In this document: positions 38,901 through 51,600 of the stretch, piece after piece
Numbering within the stretch: position 1 is the first letter of the stretch
Layout of the letters: the number at the start of each line of letters is the position of its first letter
DNA from: a virus
DNA length: 63,568 nucleotides
Reading direction: 5' to 3' (one strand)
IMG/VR virus record: IMGVR_UViG_3300034093_005756
Location: 1-63,568 of that record
Made by a program: the position numbers and the translations under genes
The notes under the pieces: generated by a model
Told to the model about the DNA's origin: nothing
Seen by the model: only the letters and a program-made list of their open reading frames with translations
The model's database searches: none

Positions 38901-40351
38901 ACAATACTGAAAATGGAGTTTATGTCAAGTCTGTTTCTGGATTTGCTTTAACTTCCACAAATTATAATGTCCCGTTAAGAATTACTGGCGGAACTGTAAA
39001 TGCAGACACTAATTGGTACAAATCACAAGTAACTTTTAATGGCAATCTTGTTGATAAATTTATAAGCACTACATTCTTTAAATCTATTACTGTTGGTGAA
39101 ATATCAAGCTTTATCACAACAACAAAACCAAAATTATTTGAATTCAAGCTACATTGGAATGGATACGACAAACCATTTCCAATGAACGAACTTAAGATAA
39201 GATTTTTTAAGAATTTAGGATCTTTGCCAGATTATAGCAATCCACTTACTTCTTGGAAATCTGTTTTATACAATCCATTTGTAGCTGGCTTCAATAATAG
39301 TCCGAATAATAATCTTATCCAAGTTCAGTTGGCAGATTCAGATTGGAACCAAAACATAACACAATCTGATGTGATTTGGGTGGCTATAACAGTTCCATTT
39401 AATTCAGCATTGGGTAGAGCAAATGGAATAGAACTTTCTGATGTAGATTTCATACAAAATGCAGAATTTTCAGGATACAGAAGAGCAAACAATCTTTGGC
39501 ATAAACTTCACGTTAGATATGAAGAAAAAACTAAGAATTTGACTCATAAAAACTCAATTCAATATAGAGTAAGAGCAGTATCTCATGGAAATATTTCTAG
39601 CTATTCAACAAAATTAAGTAGTCCATCTCAAGTAGATGTAAATCCACCACTATACTCTGGAGATGTTCCTAATATTCTGGTTGCTACAGAGTCTACTTTG
39701 AGAATGGTGCAGTTATCTATTCAAGCAGAGGATAATGAGTCTGGAATTCTTGCTTTTAGAGTAGGAAAAGAAATTGATAACTCATTTATAAATTATACTC
39801 CTTGGCTTCCTTGGGATAAATTTATAGTCAACACAGAAAATTCATACTATTTATATCTGTATGGTCACTTAAATTATTATGCCCTTGGACCAAAGAATAC
39901 AGCATTCGATAATCAAAATATTGGATTTTCTGGACAAAGAAAAATTTGGGTTCAATTGATGGATTACATGGGAAATATTTCAGAATCCAATCCATTAACT
40001 TTTGTTGCTACTTCTCAAGCACTAGTAGATACTCAAGCACCTTATGGAACAGTGAATTTCTTTGATCCAAAAACCAATCAAGAAACCATTATATCTAATC
40101 TTCCTCAATCTTGGATGAAGATAGATGGTACTGACATAGTTACAGGTATTAAGGATTTTCAAATAAGAAGACTTTTAGACACAGGTAATGGTGATTGGTC
40201 AGAATGGATACCTTATTCTCCATATGTCAAGGTAGATTTTGCAGGCGAAAGCGATGGAGTTAAGAAAGTTGAAATAAAATTCAGAGATTTTGGTAATAAC
40301 ATAACTCAACCTGAAGTTAAGTGGAATGCAATTAGGAGACCAAAAGTATAA
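35996..40351 (+). CDS. Large tail-fibre protein with tandem fibre modules
   Basis: A 1451-residue protein starting at GTG 35996, which has GGTGG 6 nt upstream; no ATG is available nearby. The N-terminal third is beta-rich. Residues about 821-925 and 926-1022 are two copies of the common phage-fibre module (strand, then LVKDQ..NTENGVY, then a GTVNADTNWY-like step). The C-terminal 350 residues hold Ig-like strands (IQYRVRAVSHG, IWVQLMDYMGN, VEIKFRDFGNN). Such proteins attach to the baseplate and bind hosts. The stop overlaps the next ATG by one base. Confidence 0.8.
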   Translation: MPYNVTIILPNNLTSGYLQSEFINLGQPYTSNSYSKDPTLDNNRNTLTFSFEVRDSGTRELTYLRRIKTLYLSNDPEFDPVATVAIQTWPSNSYVFDPTYDYEYTLNPLYFFDNTLNQGTMATPTAGGTGLFKVYNWPLSASGGLSTVYMKAILEGPNGTDIEYPMGYGIFDQIRWEGEIPVNPDFPEIPSAKSGYVGKNTLLSFVSGNQVSAQTETTGIGRYVASVYEISNTGGTYDAYSAKNTTKRTLIPSASIASTTLTAYRYFDGNYNASSLSLGANIGLTSASYGKGVFFYSKTKLTPSTSKTDYYTQAGFSFTTSGIAVTSQAFLKLYSAPDTSANGNEIVCRVDIPNNDNPIAYLYTRINGSDSANKQITTLPHSILPLLQSGGLMEMYYSSMGTTNLCMVETYFTPYLDQSVVSRKSYLLGNAILASFGSSSVGSAFGYQISQATGSTFSGGLVVEELFLAQGKSKLSADIGDCTNDDISLINAPVTEIEYGWNDAVNEEFIVLTDAPSDVTFTTNITSILYEVDKLDSTNSYSVPLHYELQLYKPSLSNRSRFEFAFKHGSDDVYVAFSSVSSYRSHTQNSLTVNWDRPFGVRCDDGFAYTDAPLNAPTILVKFSGEKNEISVSYRSEDNKLRRQVLRSYQPQADVTKFVFEITEQLPNSFTGRFKNKTYTGTYLLVKEITGNGINLVGAVDMLLPINSNTSGLGYFVGFGVRKSSYNNDGSTYFQDLKWSGIPNFYKEQFDNDSTIKTFLLSDEGSTNSKHYLGQKLLSGLTDLIDYQYETANTLPKLTLDATNYTFSALPNTPTYSSNVLSAGTAGTLVLNGGYVTSTTDYIFVAGQGTTAHNGVYYQTRVGTATTTWRLARVPEMDTSAEVYSGMMVRIPQDFTIASTKWYLSTPDPITLSTSDLLFTAVEPTPDTISLTTTGSNITIANITSLTIDGTALSSLAVGSKILVKDQIDNTENGVYVKSVSGFALTSTNYNVPLRITGGTVNADTNWYKSQVTFNGNLVDKFISTTFFKSITVGEISSFITTTKPKLFEFKLHWNGYDKPFPMNELKIRFFKNLGSLPDYSNPLTSWKSVLYNPFVAGFNNSPNNNLIQVQLADSDWNQNITQSDVIWVAITVPFNSALGRANGIELSDVDFIQNAEFSGYRRANNLWHKLHVRYEEKTKNLTHKNSIQYRVRAVSHGNISSYSTKLSSPSQVDVNPPLYSGDVPNILVATESTLRMVQLSIQAEDNESGILAFRVGKEIDNSFINYTPWLPWDKFIVNTENSYYLYLYGHLNYYALGPKNTAFDNQNIGFSGQRKIWVQLMDYMGNISESNPLTFVATSQALVDTQAPYGTVNFFDPKTNQETIISNLPQSWMKIDGTDIVTGIKDFQIRRLLDTGNGDWSEWIPYSPYVKVDFAGESDGVKKVEIKFRDFGNNITQPEVKWNAIRRPKV

Positions 40352-43317
40352 TGGTGCCGACAATTTTTACAGCTAGTTGTTCTTGGAAAGGACCTAATGA
40401 TAGCGAAAAAATATTATACTTCTCTGGAATATCAAAGAAAAGATTTACAAATATTTCCTTAGTAGATAGTCTTGATCCAGCTTACACTGCCGGGACTGCA
40501 TTCAAGTTAGTCGGCACAAATACAAATGACTTAGGTAGAGTTTATAAAGTAAGTTCAAATGATGAATTGTTTGTCAACTCTTCGGTAAATTATGGAGTTG
40601 ATGATTATAATAATTATCTTATTTTTGAAACTCCAGTAGATGGTTCTATTGTAAATGTAGTTTTGGAAAGATATTACGCTTCAATTCATATAGCAAATCT
40701 TGTCTCATTTGAAAAAATTATTGATCTTGAAAATCAAGCAGAAAGAGCAATTACTTCTATGGTTGCTTCTGATGGTGGAATTTATCTTTCTGGCGTATCA
40801 GGAAAAATCTGGTTCTACAATGGCGAATATATTAGTGGTCCAGTATTCATTCTTCAAGACAATAGTGTAGATCTTTCTGCTTCTACAATGATTTCTCATA
40901 AGTTTGAACATGAAACTGAACCTTATTTGTATGTTGCTTCAGATCAATTACCAAGATTATTTAGATCAAAATTAAGTACAGCATATAATGGAAGTCAATG
41001 GGAACAAGTTTACCCATTAGGTGAATTAGCAGCAAATACAGGTGGAATTCTTTCAATGGTTTCTGCTTATAACAAGCTTTTTCTTGGAGCTTTGAATAAA
41101 AAAGTTCATAGATACTCTAGATCGCTAAATATTTCTTTATCACAGCCTACAAACTTAATTACTGAGGAAGTCATTGTCAAGGAAACAGAAACTGAAACTC
41201 TTGAAACTTCAACATTGATTGCAAATAATATTACTGATTATGAGGCAACAGATTTTGGAGTTAGATGCTTGGCCGTTGGTAAAAATCAAGTATTAGCTGG
41301 AATTGATAAAAAGCCTGAAATTTGGTCTTACTCTGAAGTTCCACTTTCCAACCCAACAATAGATGAAAGTTGGACATCAATTTTATTTGATGAAGTTTTT
41401 ATGAATGATCCAGCTCCAGCACAATTTTACTCATATGACAACAATACTTTGTCAAGAAATGATGAAAATGTGGCAATTGCAAGATTTCATGTAGAAAATA
41501 ATCCAGCGCAATTTGATGAATTTTTAGTAGTCAAAGGCAATACAAGATCTTCTACTGGAGCTACAACTTATGGTGCTAGATTATATGAAATTTCTGAAGG
41601 ATCTGATTGGGAACAACTTTTACGAGATAATCTTCCAAGTCAAAATTTTATTAATGTCAAATGTGCATCTTGGGAATCAATAACAACTTGGAATAATTTT
41701 ACTTCTCTTGATGGATATGATTTGATTGTAAATGATCTTTTTCTACTTAAAGATCAGACTGCTTCAGGCACAAATAGTATTTTCAATGGAATTTATGTTT
41801 ACAATGGTGCTAATAATACTCCATCCCTTGTAAACATTACTCAATATATTGTTTCTGGAAGTACTAAGCTCGGTTTCTATATTGAAACTGGATACATCAA
41901 CACTGGCAACAGATATATTTTGAATTACACAGATTATCTGTCATCTGGAAATTTTTTGATAACAAAGCCAAGCTATACTTTTGAAGCTGAAGTTATCAAC
42001 TTGAATTCTAGCCAAGCTGCAACATCATCTGACTTGAGAAACGAAACAACATTAAATAGTTCTGAACAAATCCCTACAAATTCACTTTCTGGATATCAAG
42101 GTTTTCAAATTGCAGATCTTTACGGACAATATTCAATCGAGTTTAATTCATCAACATTAAAGCTTTCTAGTGGATTGAATCTTGTTGAAAAAGCATTAGT
42201 CACAACTGGATTGGTAGCAGACTGGCAATTTTATAGTGTTTCAAACGGAGTAGTCTCCTCTAGTGTGCAGTCTTGGACTATTGGTCAATTTGTTAGTAAT
42301 TTATCTGCTACAACTGAAACAAATTATGATGTCTTCAATGATCCTTATGACAAATATGTTCTAAAGATTATTCCCGCTTTAACAGGAAATCCATCAATTT
42401 ATGTTGATAATTTAAGCATTGATGTTGATTTAGATTCTGTAATTTCAATTAGAGTAAAAGCTAAACCAAAGTCAAAAGTATTAAGTCTTGGAAAAATAAA
42501 AGCTTATTGGGCTTATGATGGAGGTATTTTCAATATAAGTGCTGAGACAGCTTTGCATTCGTCTGATGATTATATTCAATACAAGATTGAGCCTATTTGG
42601 AAAGGTACTGTTGGAAGGCTGCAAATAGAATTTGTAGATCTTCCTGAAAATGCTGATAGACCTGACGAGATTATTATTGACTTAATTCAAATTCAATCGA
42701 TTGAAGATGTTTTTGATATCAATAATAAACTTTCAAGAATAAGATGGATAGTTGAAGACCGTGATATAAAAATTTACTTGGGTCAACAAAAAAATCCATT
42801 TTTAGAAAAGAAAAACTTTATTTCTCTTGACACATACAGCTCTAAGTATTTAGATTCAACAGCAAATAGCTTTGATTACGACCATCCATTTATACAATTT
42901 GGAAAAATTGATAACAATGCTGGAGATTCATTGGTTGGCTACTCAGGAGTTTCATTTATTATAGGTGAAATTTATGTCCCAACAAATTGTAAAGTTGTTG
43001 ATTTCAATCAGTCTGTAAAACTTCCTTCAACTGGTGGTGTTAGGTTATTTACTTATCACGATGGAACATTATATTGTGCTACAGATGGTTTTATAAGCGA
43101 CAAAATTTCAGAAAATCCTGACGACAGACAAAGCAAGATTTTCTATTACAAATCAGATTCAGAAAGTTGGTACCTAGAAGACATCAATTTTGCAAGAAAA
43201 AAGATTTTTGACAATGCTGGTAATTATAATCTGTATGGCGTTATCAGGCCGTTGACAGCAATTAGTTATAAAGGCAAATTGTTCTTGAGCGGACACTACG
43301 GAAATATCAACCCATAA
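40351..43317 (+). CDS. Tail-fibre protein with beta-propeller
   Basis: A 988-residue protein coupled by TAATG to the fibre gene before it. Residues about 130-330 contain propeller-like blades ([18 protein letters not shown], then [18 protein letters not shown]). Residues about 436-547 carry one degenerate copy of the fibre module ([22 protein letters not shown]). The remainder is jelly-roll-like, with [10 protein letters not shown] and a second set of blades near the C-terminus. A host-binding fibre or tip is likely. There is no signal peptide or membrane helix. Confidence 0.75.
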   Translation: MVPTIFTASCSWKGPNDSEKILYFSGISKKRFTNISLVDSLDPAYTAGTAFKLVGTNTNDLGRVYKVSSNDELFVNSSVNYGVDDYNNYLIFETPVDGSIVNVVLERYYASIHIANLVSFEKIIDLENQAERAITSMVASDGGIYLSGVSGKIWFYNGEYISGPVFILQDNSVDLSASTMISHKFEHETEPYLYVASDQLPRLFRSKLSTAYNGSQWEQVYPLGELAANTGGILSMVSAYNKLFLGALNKKVHRYSRSLNISLSQPTNLITEEVIVKETETETLETSTLIANNITDYEATDFGVRCLAVGKNQVLAGIDKKPEIWSYSEVPLSNPTIDESWTSILFDEVFMNDPAPAQFYSYDNNTLSRNDENVAIARFHVENNPAQFDEFLVVKGNTRSSTGATTYGARLYEISEGSDWEQLLRDNLPSQNFINVKCASWESITTWNNFTSLDGYDLIVNDLFLLKDQTASGTNSIFNGIYVYNGANNTPSLVNITQYIVSGSTKLGFYIETGYINTGNRYILNYTDYLSSGNFLITKPSYTFEAEVINLNSSQAATSSDLRNETTLNSSEQIPTNSLSGYQGFQIADLYGQYSIEFNSSTLKLSSGLNLVEKALVTTGLVADWQFYSVSNGVVSSSVQSWTIGQFVSNLSATTETNYDVFNDPYDKYVLKIIPALTGNPSIYVDNLSIDVDLDSVISIRVKAKPKSKVLSLGKIKAYWAYDGGIFNISAETALHSSDDYIQYKIEPIWKGTVGRLQIEFVDLPENADRPDEIIIDLIQIQSIEDVFDINNKLSRIRWIVEDRDIKIYLGQQKNPFLEKKNFISLDTYSSKYLDSTANSFDYDHPFIQFGKIDNNAGDSLVGYSGVSFIIGEIYVPTNCKVVDFNQSVKLPSTGGVRLFTYHDGTLYCATDGFISDKISENPDDRQSKIFYYKSDSESWYLEDINFARKKIFDNAGNYNLYGVIRPLTAISYKGKLFLSGHYGNINP

Positions 43318-44834
43318 TGAGTGAAAATTTGAGAAATACATTTATAGCTTTCAGTGGCGCTAGTCCTGGAATATCTACAAGCTTGACCAATCTATCATAT
43401 ACTTCTTTTGATGGTAAAAGAATTTATTTAAACTTTGAAGATATAGATAGCACAGGACTAGAGCCTGCTACTGGTTTGGAATTAAGATTTTCCGTAAGTA
43501 AAAATTTTGGAGCTATTGCAACTACAATCACCCCATCATCAACTTTTGTTGATGCCAGTTCACCGAAGACATTACAATTAATTTTATCAGATGCAAACAG
43601 AATTGTAGATTCTTCGTATAATGGAAGTGGAGTAGCTTTAACTGCACAAACAGTCTTTGTATCTTACAATGCTACTGGTTTTGGCAGCACAGTCGCAAAA
43701 TTATCCGACAACGATACACAAAAATCATTTGTATCATCATTTACAGGCGTTGGTATTTCAAATCTTACCAAAGAAGCCAACCCTCCTGTATACAATTATT
43801 CAACTACAAGTACAGACGGAACAAAAGTTTACGTTTATTACACAGAAGCTACTCCACCCCTTCTTCCAACTTCAAGCATAAGTGGTTTTGCGGTTAGCCA
43901 AAATGGTTCTGGAATTGCAATTTCAAACGCATATGTTTTGGACCCTACAAGCGCTACAAACGGTAAAGTCTTAGTTCTTGACTTAAATTCAAGATTGGGT
44001 GTAAATGATGGAACAAATCCAGTCACTCTTACATACACTCAACCAGTATCTGATTTTTTCAAAATTAAAGATAGCACTGGTACAGGCCTAACTTACGCTG
44101 TTTCATTTGCTGGAAGTGCAGTAACTAATCTTACAAGCACTACTTTTTTACCGAGAATTACTCAAGCATACACAGGTACTGGTGTTTCTGGAAATATTGT
44201 TTATGTGAGAATGTCAACAACTACAACTCCAGCATCACCCACTGGATTTGGAGTTTCGTACTCTAGTGTAGCAAAAACTATATCTAGTGTTGGTGCAACT
44301 GCTTTATTGTATGCTGGGATTGCAACAACTCTTTATTCGCTGATAATGTCTTCATATTTTGGCCCTGAAGATATTGTGTCTGTAAGTTATAACCAGCCTG
44401 TATCTAATTTTATAACTGATAGAACTTCAAATGCCAATAAAGTTGCAACACTTTCTAGTCCTATCATAGCAGTCAATAATTTAACTGACACAACTGCTCC
44501 AACTTTAGATAGATCAAATAGTTATATAGATAAAGATGGGCAAGATATTTATTTAAAATTTACAGAAAATAGATCTAGACCTATGCTTCCTTCAACAGGC
44601 ATCGAAACATTTTTTGTGTCTATCAATGGTCAATTCACTCCTATAAAATCAGCAGTTGGTTTGGGAGTTACATTTGCCACAGATGTAAAATTATCTCTTT
44701 ACAATAAAATTGATTATAACAGTATAGTCAAAGTTGGTTATAGTGGGGATGGCGGAGCTGCAGCATTACGAGATAGCTCAAGTAATTATGTTGCAAATTT
44801 TGAACCGCTTATAATATCAAATTATGGGGTATGA
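43317..44834 (+). CDS. SwmB-like Ig-repeat virion protein
   Basis: A 505-residue protein made of about four tandem Ig-like repeats of 110-120 residues (near 25-130, 150-265, 280-385 and 390-505). Each contains a DGxxVYLxFTE-type strand, a GF.VS.NG step and a [10 protein letters not shown]-type closing strand. This is the pattern of SwmB-type repeats known from long cyanobacterial surface proteins. It is preceded by a TAATG overlap and its C-terminus overlaps the next gene by 11 nt. A stalk or adhesin role is inferred. Confidence 0.75.
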   Translation: MSENLRNTFIAFSGASPGISTSLTNLSYTSFDGKRIYLNFEDIDSTGLEPATGLELRFSVSKNFGAIATTITPSSTFVDASSPKTLQLILSDANRIVDSSYNGSGVALTAQTVFVSYNATGFGSTVAKLSDNDTQKSFVSSFTGVGISNLTKEANPPVYNYSTTSTDGTKVYVYYTEATPPLLPTSSISGFAVSQNGSGIAISNAYVLDPTSATNGKVLVLDLNSRLGVNDGTNPVTLTYTQPVSDFFKIKDSTGTGLTYAVSFAGSAVTNLTSTTFLPRITQAYTGTGVSGNIVYVRMSTTTTPASPTGFGVSYSSVAKTISSVGATALLYAGIATTLYSLIMSSYFGPEDIVSVSYNQPVSNFITDRTSNANKVATLSSPIIAVNNLTDTTAPTLDRSNSYIDKDGQDIYLKFTENRSRPMLPSTGIETFFVSINGQFTPIKSAVGLGVTFATDVKLSLYNKIDYNSIVKVGYSGDGGAAALRDSSSNYVANFEPLIISNYGV

Positions 44835-47800
44835 TAATAACGGATTTTTCGATCCAAAGTATTGGAACGAAGCTCTCAACAATGGTACTTCGATAGGTTA
44901 TGAAATTGAAGATGAAACTACGGATGTATTTGTTAAATCCGAATTTTATCCCAATGCAAGCGTAATTTATGATACTGTCCCACCAAAAGGCATATTAATA
45001 CTTAACAGAAAGTCAAATGATGTAGATCCAGGAATTAAAGTGCATTATTTTTCTGGCACTGGATATTCTTCTATAACTACCGAATACACTGACACAACTA
45101 CATCTTATTCATTTTCTAAAACTATAAATGCATTTAAGATTGTTTCCGATAAAGCACAAAATATTTCAACAATATTTTTGAAACTCAAAAAAACTGGAAG
45201 CATTGTAAATCTTGGCGACAGAATTAATGTTGCTTTATATACTCATGATTCCACAAATGATGCTCCTTCTGCATCGCTTGGCAGTTTTTCATCAATACAA
45301 TTTGATGATTTGACTACTTCTTTTGATTCATATTCCTTTACAAATACTGGAATTACTTTAACAGCAGATACAACTTACTGGATTCATATAACATTAGACA
45401 ACTTACCTATAGCCGTTGTTGGGCAGGCTACTATAGATATTGCTAATTTCACAAATACATCTTCTGAATTTGCATATTATGACTCTACAAATACAACTTG
45501 GATTAGAATAGCAAATACTTCACCATATTATAAAATTACAGCATTCAATACAGCATCAGCGGAATTGTCTTCTAAAGATTATTTACTTGATTTATTTGAA
45601 ATTCCACTTAAAGAGGTATCTGTTTATGGCGGAAGTTCTGATCTTTCAAAATTTGAAGTTATTGGCAATGATCAATCAAATTACATCTATAAAAAGTTTG
45701 ATCCAGTTTATGAAGATCTAACTAACTCTACAAACAATATTTATCCAACTGTTACAAATTTAATTGTTGGTGCAACTGCTAAGAATACCAAGACTTATAT
45801 CCTGCAAGTAAAAAAAACCAAAACATCTGACTGGGAAGATATTGTTGAAAATATTGCAGATTCAGAAACAACAGATTATTTAAACTTTACTTTTACAACA
45901 CCACTTTCTTTGTATGCTGCCCGTATTGCATATCAGGGAGATTATTTTACGATTGATCAACGTGGGGACATAACTATTGCTGCTTATGATCAATTTTCAG
46001 ATGTAGTATCAGCACAAATATCAAGATTCTCAGATTTTAGAGATGCAACATCTTTTCCAAATGCAGATGCAAAAGGATTCATAGATTTTTCTGCTGGTGA
46101 AACTACCTTTACAAATATTGATCTTACTAATGCAGCATATTTGTGGTCCAAAAAAACAGGAAATGCTTCTTCTGAAATTACAGCAGTTGCAACATTCAAT
46201 GACAAAGTTCTTATTGCAGCAAATCACAAAATGTTCGTTTATAAAGACGGTGCTATATATGAAATTCTCAATGAATCACTTGTAAACGAAAAATATCAAA
46301 TTACTTGTATTCATGTTTACAATGGAAGAGCTTACGCTGGAACAAACTATGGACTTGTTTTCACATCTTTTAATGGAGAGTTTTGGAGTGTATTAAATGC
46401 CAAAGATCCTTTGTCAACAACCAATTATAAATTACTAAAGCCTATTGTTTCTATAACATCATTGGGAAATAATTTATTCCTTGGATCAACTAAAGGCTCT
46501 ACAAGTATATGCTCAGTTTATCAGTACAATGGTAAATCCATAACAGAAATCAAGACATTTTCATATGACCAAGTATCTGCATTAACGGCTAAAGATTTCA
46601 CTTTGTATGTAGGTGTTGGTGGAGATTATGGAAGTGCAGCGTCTGCAGTTTATAAATATTACAATTCTGAATGGGTACAAACATTATCCTCAAACTTTGA
46701 CAATGTTGAGTATCTTGCAAAATCAATTACAAGAAATTCAGTTGTAGCAGGATTTAGAGGAGGCCAAATTTGGGAGCTATCGTTTACAAATGCAACAGCT
46801 AATTCTTGGTCTAAACTTTATGACACTTATGCTGACCATATTCATTATATTTATGATGACCCAAATGGCAACTATATTTTTATTAGCGCTGATAATGGAA
46901 CTTATGGATATTTTAAGTCAATAAATGGTTTTAAAAAAATAGTTTCATATTCTTATGATACAAATCAACTAAACTCTACTTGGAGATCTTACACTGGATC
47001 TGGTATTACTTGGACAGATTTAGGAGACATTGAAAGCTACAATTTTGTTGCATATAGAGGTCAAACTCAAGCAATAAATTACACAGGAGCTATTGGAAGT
47101 TCATTTATCCCTCCAACAGGTTTTACAAATAGTTCTGTTTCATTTGAAGGGGCAGTGTTAGCTTCAAAAGATGGCGCATTATCATTTAGAATTGATAGTA
47201 GTGTTGGGTATAATTTATTTGTTAATGATACTCTACAAATAAGTAATTATAATCAATCTACAAATTTAACGACTCTTTATTCAACAAACGCTTTTAATAC
47301 AACAGAAGGCGATTTACTCAAGATAAAGCTTCAAACTACTAATAATGTTGGGTCTGGAACTACTTTTAAATTATTGTGGCAAAAAGCAGCTGGAGAAACA
47401 TTTGAAGCAATTCCATCTTCGCAATTCTACGGCTCAAGTAAAATAAAATCTGTCACTGCAATTGGAAATACATTCTACGGTGCTGGAATGGATGGTAGTG
47501 TTTATGAATTTACTACAACTCCATATGAAAACAACAGTAGATATATTTATGCTAGATTCAAGGATGAAGCAGGCAACATTCAAGGCGTAGCTCTTCCAGC
47601 TCATGCTTCTGGATTTCCATTAGTAAGTGACAGAATGATACAGGTGGCAAATACAGCAAATAACACAAGTTCATTTATTCAATACACCAACACTACTATT
47701 GTCTCAAATTCAAATACAACAATCAATCCTGTGACTGGAAATACTCAGAACAACCAGAATAATAATCCAACACAGGGTCAAACAAATGCAAATACTACAC

Positions 47801-48669
47801 CCACAACAACGACAAATACTAATTCTAATAACCAGAATTTATCTACGACTAATAATTCAGGCGTTATCTATCAAATTCAAAAGAATGCTGACAACTCGCT
47901 ATCTAGGAAGGGGATTTATGTTCCCCCTTCAAGAACTTACCCAGTTTACGCTCCTGACCGTAAAATCAGAGAGTATGGAATTTATGAAGTTCAGCCAATT
48001 TATGTTCCAACACTTATTACGTGGACACAGATTGTTGCCTTAATTTTAAATAAATATCCATCAAGCCCAGATTCTTCATTAGATAACGGCACACAAGTTA
48101 ATATTTATGTAAAAACTGGCAATACAAGAGCAGAATGTATTGCTGCATCATACGGAGATCCTCAGTCATTGTCCACAATCAATGACAGTCTTGCACAAAC
48201 AACTACACAATCACTGTCAGTAGATTTATCTGCATATTCAGGAAAATGGTTGCAATACAAAGTAGAGTTGATAACTGCTACTCCAAATGTCACTCCAGAA
48301 TTGCTGTCTTTGACTATTTCTTACACTTCATCAACAGGCAGCTATTTCTTCACAAGAATGTTTGATACATCTAATTATGACACTGATGCTCCAATGATTA
48401 AAAGAGGATTATTATCCTCTAACGAATTAAAAAACAATGGTAGCATCGTGTACGGATACACAACTTCTGATGACACTAATGAAACATTTAATTTTGCTAA
48501 CTACACAGTAATTTCGCCTAATCAAACATTCGAATTATCAGAAGCATCAAGCAAAATTAGATTTGGAATTTTTCTTACAAGTGTAGGAACAACTCCATCT
48601 ATGGTCTATGATTTTGCCGTACAACTTGATATAGGAGATGCTAGCATCAAATTCAATCCAAGTTTATAG
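44824..48669 (+). CDS. Multi-domain tail adhesin with PA14 domain
   Basis: A 1281-residue protein. Residues about 95-245 resemble a jelly-roll anchor-R-like module ending in a [11 protein letters not shown] strand. Residues about 460-710 are propeller-like blades. Residues about 716-876 match PA14: a [12 protein letters not shown] core, NLFVNDTLQ, then LLWQKAAGE and [11 protein letters not shown]. Residues about 952-1012 are a low-complexity Asn/Thr/Gln linker. The last 270 residues are a separate beta domain. PA14 domains commonly bind carbohydrates. It overlaps the preceding gene by 11 nt, a coupled start. Confidence 0.8.
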   Translation: MGYDNNGFFDPKYWNEALNNGTSIGYEIEDETTDVFVKSEFYPNASVIYDTVPPKGILILNRKSNDVDPGIKVHYFSGTGYSSITTEYTDTTTSYSFSKTINAFKIVSDKAQNISTIFLKLKKTGSIVNLGDRINVALYTHDSTNDAPSASLGSFSSIQFDDLTTSFDSYSFTNTGITLTADTTYWIHITLDNLPIAVVGQATIDIANFTNTSSEFAYYDSTNTTWIRIANTSPYYKITAFNTASAELSSKDYLLDLFEIPLKEVSVYGGSSDLSKFEVIGNDQSNYIYKKFDPVYEDLTNSTNNIYPTVTNLIVGATAKNTKTYILQVKKTKTSDWEDIVENIADSETTDYLNFTFTTPLSLYAARIAYQGDYFTIDQRGDITIAAYDQFSDVVSAQISRFSDFRDATSFPNADAKGFIDFSAGETTFTNIDLTNAAYLWSKKTGNASSEITAVATFNDKVLIAANHKMFVYKDGAIYEILNESLVNEKYQITCIHVYNGRAYAGTNYGLVFTSFNGEFWSVLNAKDPLSTTNYKLLKPIVSITSLGNNLFLGSTKGSTSICSVYQYNGKSITEIKTFSYDQVSALTAKDFTLYVGVGGDYGSAASAVYKYYNSEWVQTLSSNFDNVEYLAKSITRNSVVAGFRGGQIWELSFTNATANSWSKLYDTYADHIHYIYDDPNGNYIFISADNGTYGYFKSINGFKKIVSYSYDTNQLNSTWRSYTGSGITWTDLGDIESYNFVAYRGQTQAINYTGAIGSSFIPPTGFTNSSVSFEGAVLASKDGALSFRIDSSVGYNLFVNDTLQISNYNQSTNLTTLYSTNAFNTTEGDLLKIKLQTTNNVGSGTTFKLLWQKAAGETFEAIPSSQFYGSSKIKSVTAIGNTFYGAGMDGSVYEFTTTPYENNSRYIYARFKDEAGNIQGVALPAHASGFPLVSDRMIQVANTANNTSSFIQYTNTTIVSNSNTTINPVTGNTQNNQNNNPTQGQTNANTTPTTTTNTNSNNQNLSTTNNSGVIYQIQKNADNSLSRKGIYVPPSRTYPVYAPDRKIREYGIYEVQPIYVPTLITWTQIVALILNKYPSSPDSSLDNGTQVNIYVKTGNTRAECIAASYGDPQSLSTINDSLAQTTTQSLSVDLSAYSGKWLQYKVELITATPNVTPELLSLTISYTSSTGSYFFTRMFDTSNYDTDAPMIKRGLLSSNELKNNGSIVYGYTTSDDTNETFNFANYTVISPNQTFELSEASSKIRFGIFLTSVGTTPSMVYDFAVQLDIGDASIKFNPSL

Positions 48670-48674
48670 ACAAT

Positions 48675-51600
48675 ATGGCTAATCGTACATCAATTTACAA
48701 GTTTTTATATTCATCGTTTGGCGATATTTGGTATCCAGGTTATGACTATGAAAATATGCTTACAGCTGAAACCAATTTTTCAGGCATATACTCTTTCTTT
48801 GGGCCTGGAATCATCAATGGGTGGAATGTAACAAAGTTAGAAGATAGTAGAGCTGATCAAATTTTGCTTCTTGATGGATACAATTCTAGTGCATCAAGCG
48901 AATATGGTCAAAAACTTGCTTTATTGAATCTTAATTTTTCTATAACTTGTTTAGCAGCTACAACTACAAATATTACTTTATCCAATACTCAAACAATAGA
49001 TGGTATTTCTGTAGTAGTTGGTGATTTGGTATTAGTGAAAAATCAATCCACATCTTCTCAAAATGGCGTTTATACTGTCGCCTCTGGCTCATGGACTAGA
49101 CATTCTTTACTTAATTCTTCTTCAGATTATTCTGATAACTTTGTTGTTTATGTAAGTTCAGGCACAGTAAATCAAAAAACTTTATGGATTGGCAGTGTTG
49201 CATCGTCAAACTTTACATTAGATACAAGTAATTTATATTTTGAAAATGCTTTCAAACAGTGCATAAAAGTTAGCACAGGCGATGGCATCATTGATAAATA
49301 TGCAGCAAAGACAGAAAAACCATATTACTTTAGGCAAACAATTGGTAATATTTTTTATGTCTGGGCTGAGTCTGGAATATCTACTTTATCTGATGAAGTA
49401 TGTAATATTACTTGCCCATTAATTCCTGATGCTAAATACAACACATATTCGAATGCAGTCTATCTTGCAACTGTAATTTATAAAGCAGACCCAACATATA
49501 CTGATTATAATGTTATTTCAGAAATAATATATGAAGAAAGAAGAAATCAAATAAATGAATCTTCAGGAGAATTTCAAAGACAACTTCAACTTTCATACCT
49601 CAAACACAAACATTTGGGAGAAATTAATTCAGCTTCCAAAATAGATTTAGGAAATTATCTAGTCTTGTTTGCATCAAATAATGATGGAAGTCTTTCTTAT
49701 GACAATACCAATATTTTTGTACTCAAGAAGTCTGATGGATCAATTTTTAACGAATCTTTGACAAGATACGGCACTCCTGTTGTAAAACTCGATGGAACTA
49801 TACTTTCTACTTCAGATTATTCAATAAGTGAAACAAATAAATTATATTTATATCAAAATATAAAGGCAACTTCTAAAATAGAAGTATATTTGCCATATTC
49901 TACTGACAAAACTCTTTTTGCTATAGATGTCAATCAAGCTTTGCTTTCAAGTTCATTAGTCTTTGAAAGTTATATAAGTTTGACAGATGGCACGATTTAT
50001 CAATTTACTGACGCTCTTGGAGTTACTACAGATAAGTACAATTATTTTTCTTGGACAGATTTTCAATATAATGATGCAAAAGTTTATTTGTCAGAAAATC
50101 TTATTGAACCAGTAAATTATGAAATCAATCCGTATTCTGGAACAATACTCCTCAAGAGTTCAATACCTAACTATGATAACTTCACATTTTCAGATTTAAG
50201 AGTAATTATTATCTCTCGCAAAGAAGAAATTAGAAATTCACTTTCAAATGATTTTATCAATAGTTTATCTGCAGACAGTATATCAACTGGTAAAATATCA
50301 CTCAATAACTTAAGAATAAACCATTTTAGCGAGAATAGATATAAAGAAACTTTGACTTTCGTTCCTGATAAATTCTTAGTAACAGGTATCGGAAAATCAT
50401 ACTTATATCCTCAGAATACAAATTCGTCCATTCAATACAATGATAGTTTATGCTTCTTCTATAAAAGTGCAAATATTTTTTCTAGTTTAAATTTAATTTA
50501 TGTTGCTTCTTCTAGGGGTTTGTTTCAATTTAATATCAATAGCAACACAGCACAAACTACAAACTGGCAAAATGATTTTGGAAAAATATTATCACTACAA
50601 GACAATATAATTTATCCGACAAATGAAAATTATTTTAAGAAAGTTTATGCATCAACAACTTTAGGGAAAGTTTATTATAAAGATACTGAGGATGTATGGT
50701 CTGAATTAAAACTTCCTATAACAGAAAGCGGAATAGCAAAAACCATAAGTGCTTTTAAGATTTCTTCTGATAAAACTGCAGACGGATCTTATCAAACTTA
50801 TCAATATGGTTTGACAAACGATAAAGTTTATTACAGTATCATTCCAGACAATACAGCTTATCAAAATTGGAATTGGAGTGAAATTTCAAGTTTTTATAAT
50901 AGCTCAGGTACTGCAATAACTAATATCTATAATCTTTCTGGAATTGAAGAAATATCTGTTCAAAAAACTACTTTTGTTGAAAATGCTGAAGATGATGTCA
51001 CTATTCAAAGAGCGTTATACATTGGAGCAATAGGTACAAGCACTAAAGGACTTTACTACGGAGACTTTAGCCAATTATTACAAATATTTGACGAGCCAGT
51101 AAAGGGAATTTATTGGATTCAAGATGGCACTTACAAAAATAATATTATCTGGTGGAATGATTATCAAGCATTTATAACTCACACTGCAAAGTATATTGAA
51201 GATGCTACAGGTAAGTATTGGTCTCTTCCATTCTCGCAACCTACTACTTCTTTTAGTAATGCTTTATGTGCTACTACTGGGGATATCTCACTAACAGGAA
51301 CACAAATAATTGATGGTGTATCTGTAAGTGCTGGTAATATTGTTTTAGTTAAGAACCAAACAACTAAATCAGAGAATGGAATTTATGTTGCATCTGCTGG
51401 AAGTTGGACAAGATCAACTGAATTAGATGTCAACGCTGAATTCATCAATTGGAAAACTGTTTACGTCTTAAGCGGAACAATTAATGCTGATAGCTCTTGG
51501 CACCTTGTAGTTGAAGATGCGTTTAATTTTGGAACTTCTGATGTTGTATGGGAAGTTCAGAGACTTAAGATATATCAAAATTCAACTCCTACTGGGGCTG

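Noticed and set aside
45990-46285. Overlapping short open frames on both strands in the PA14 adhesin gene
   Set aside because: All fall within a well-supported long frame with domain content, so chance frames are the simpler view.
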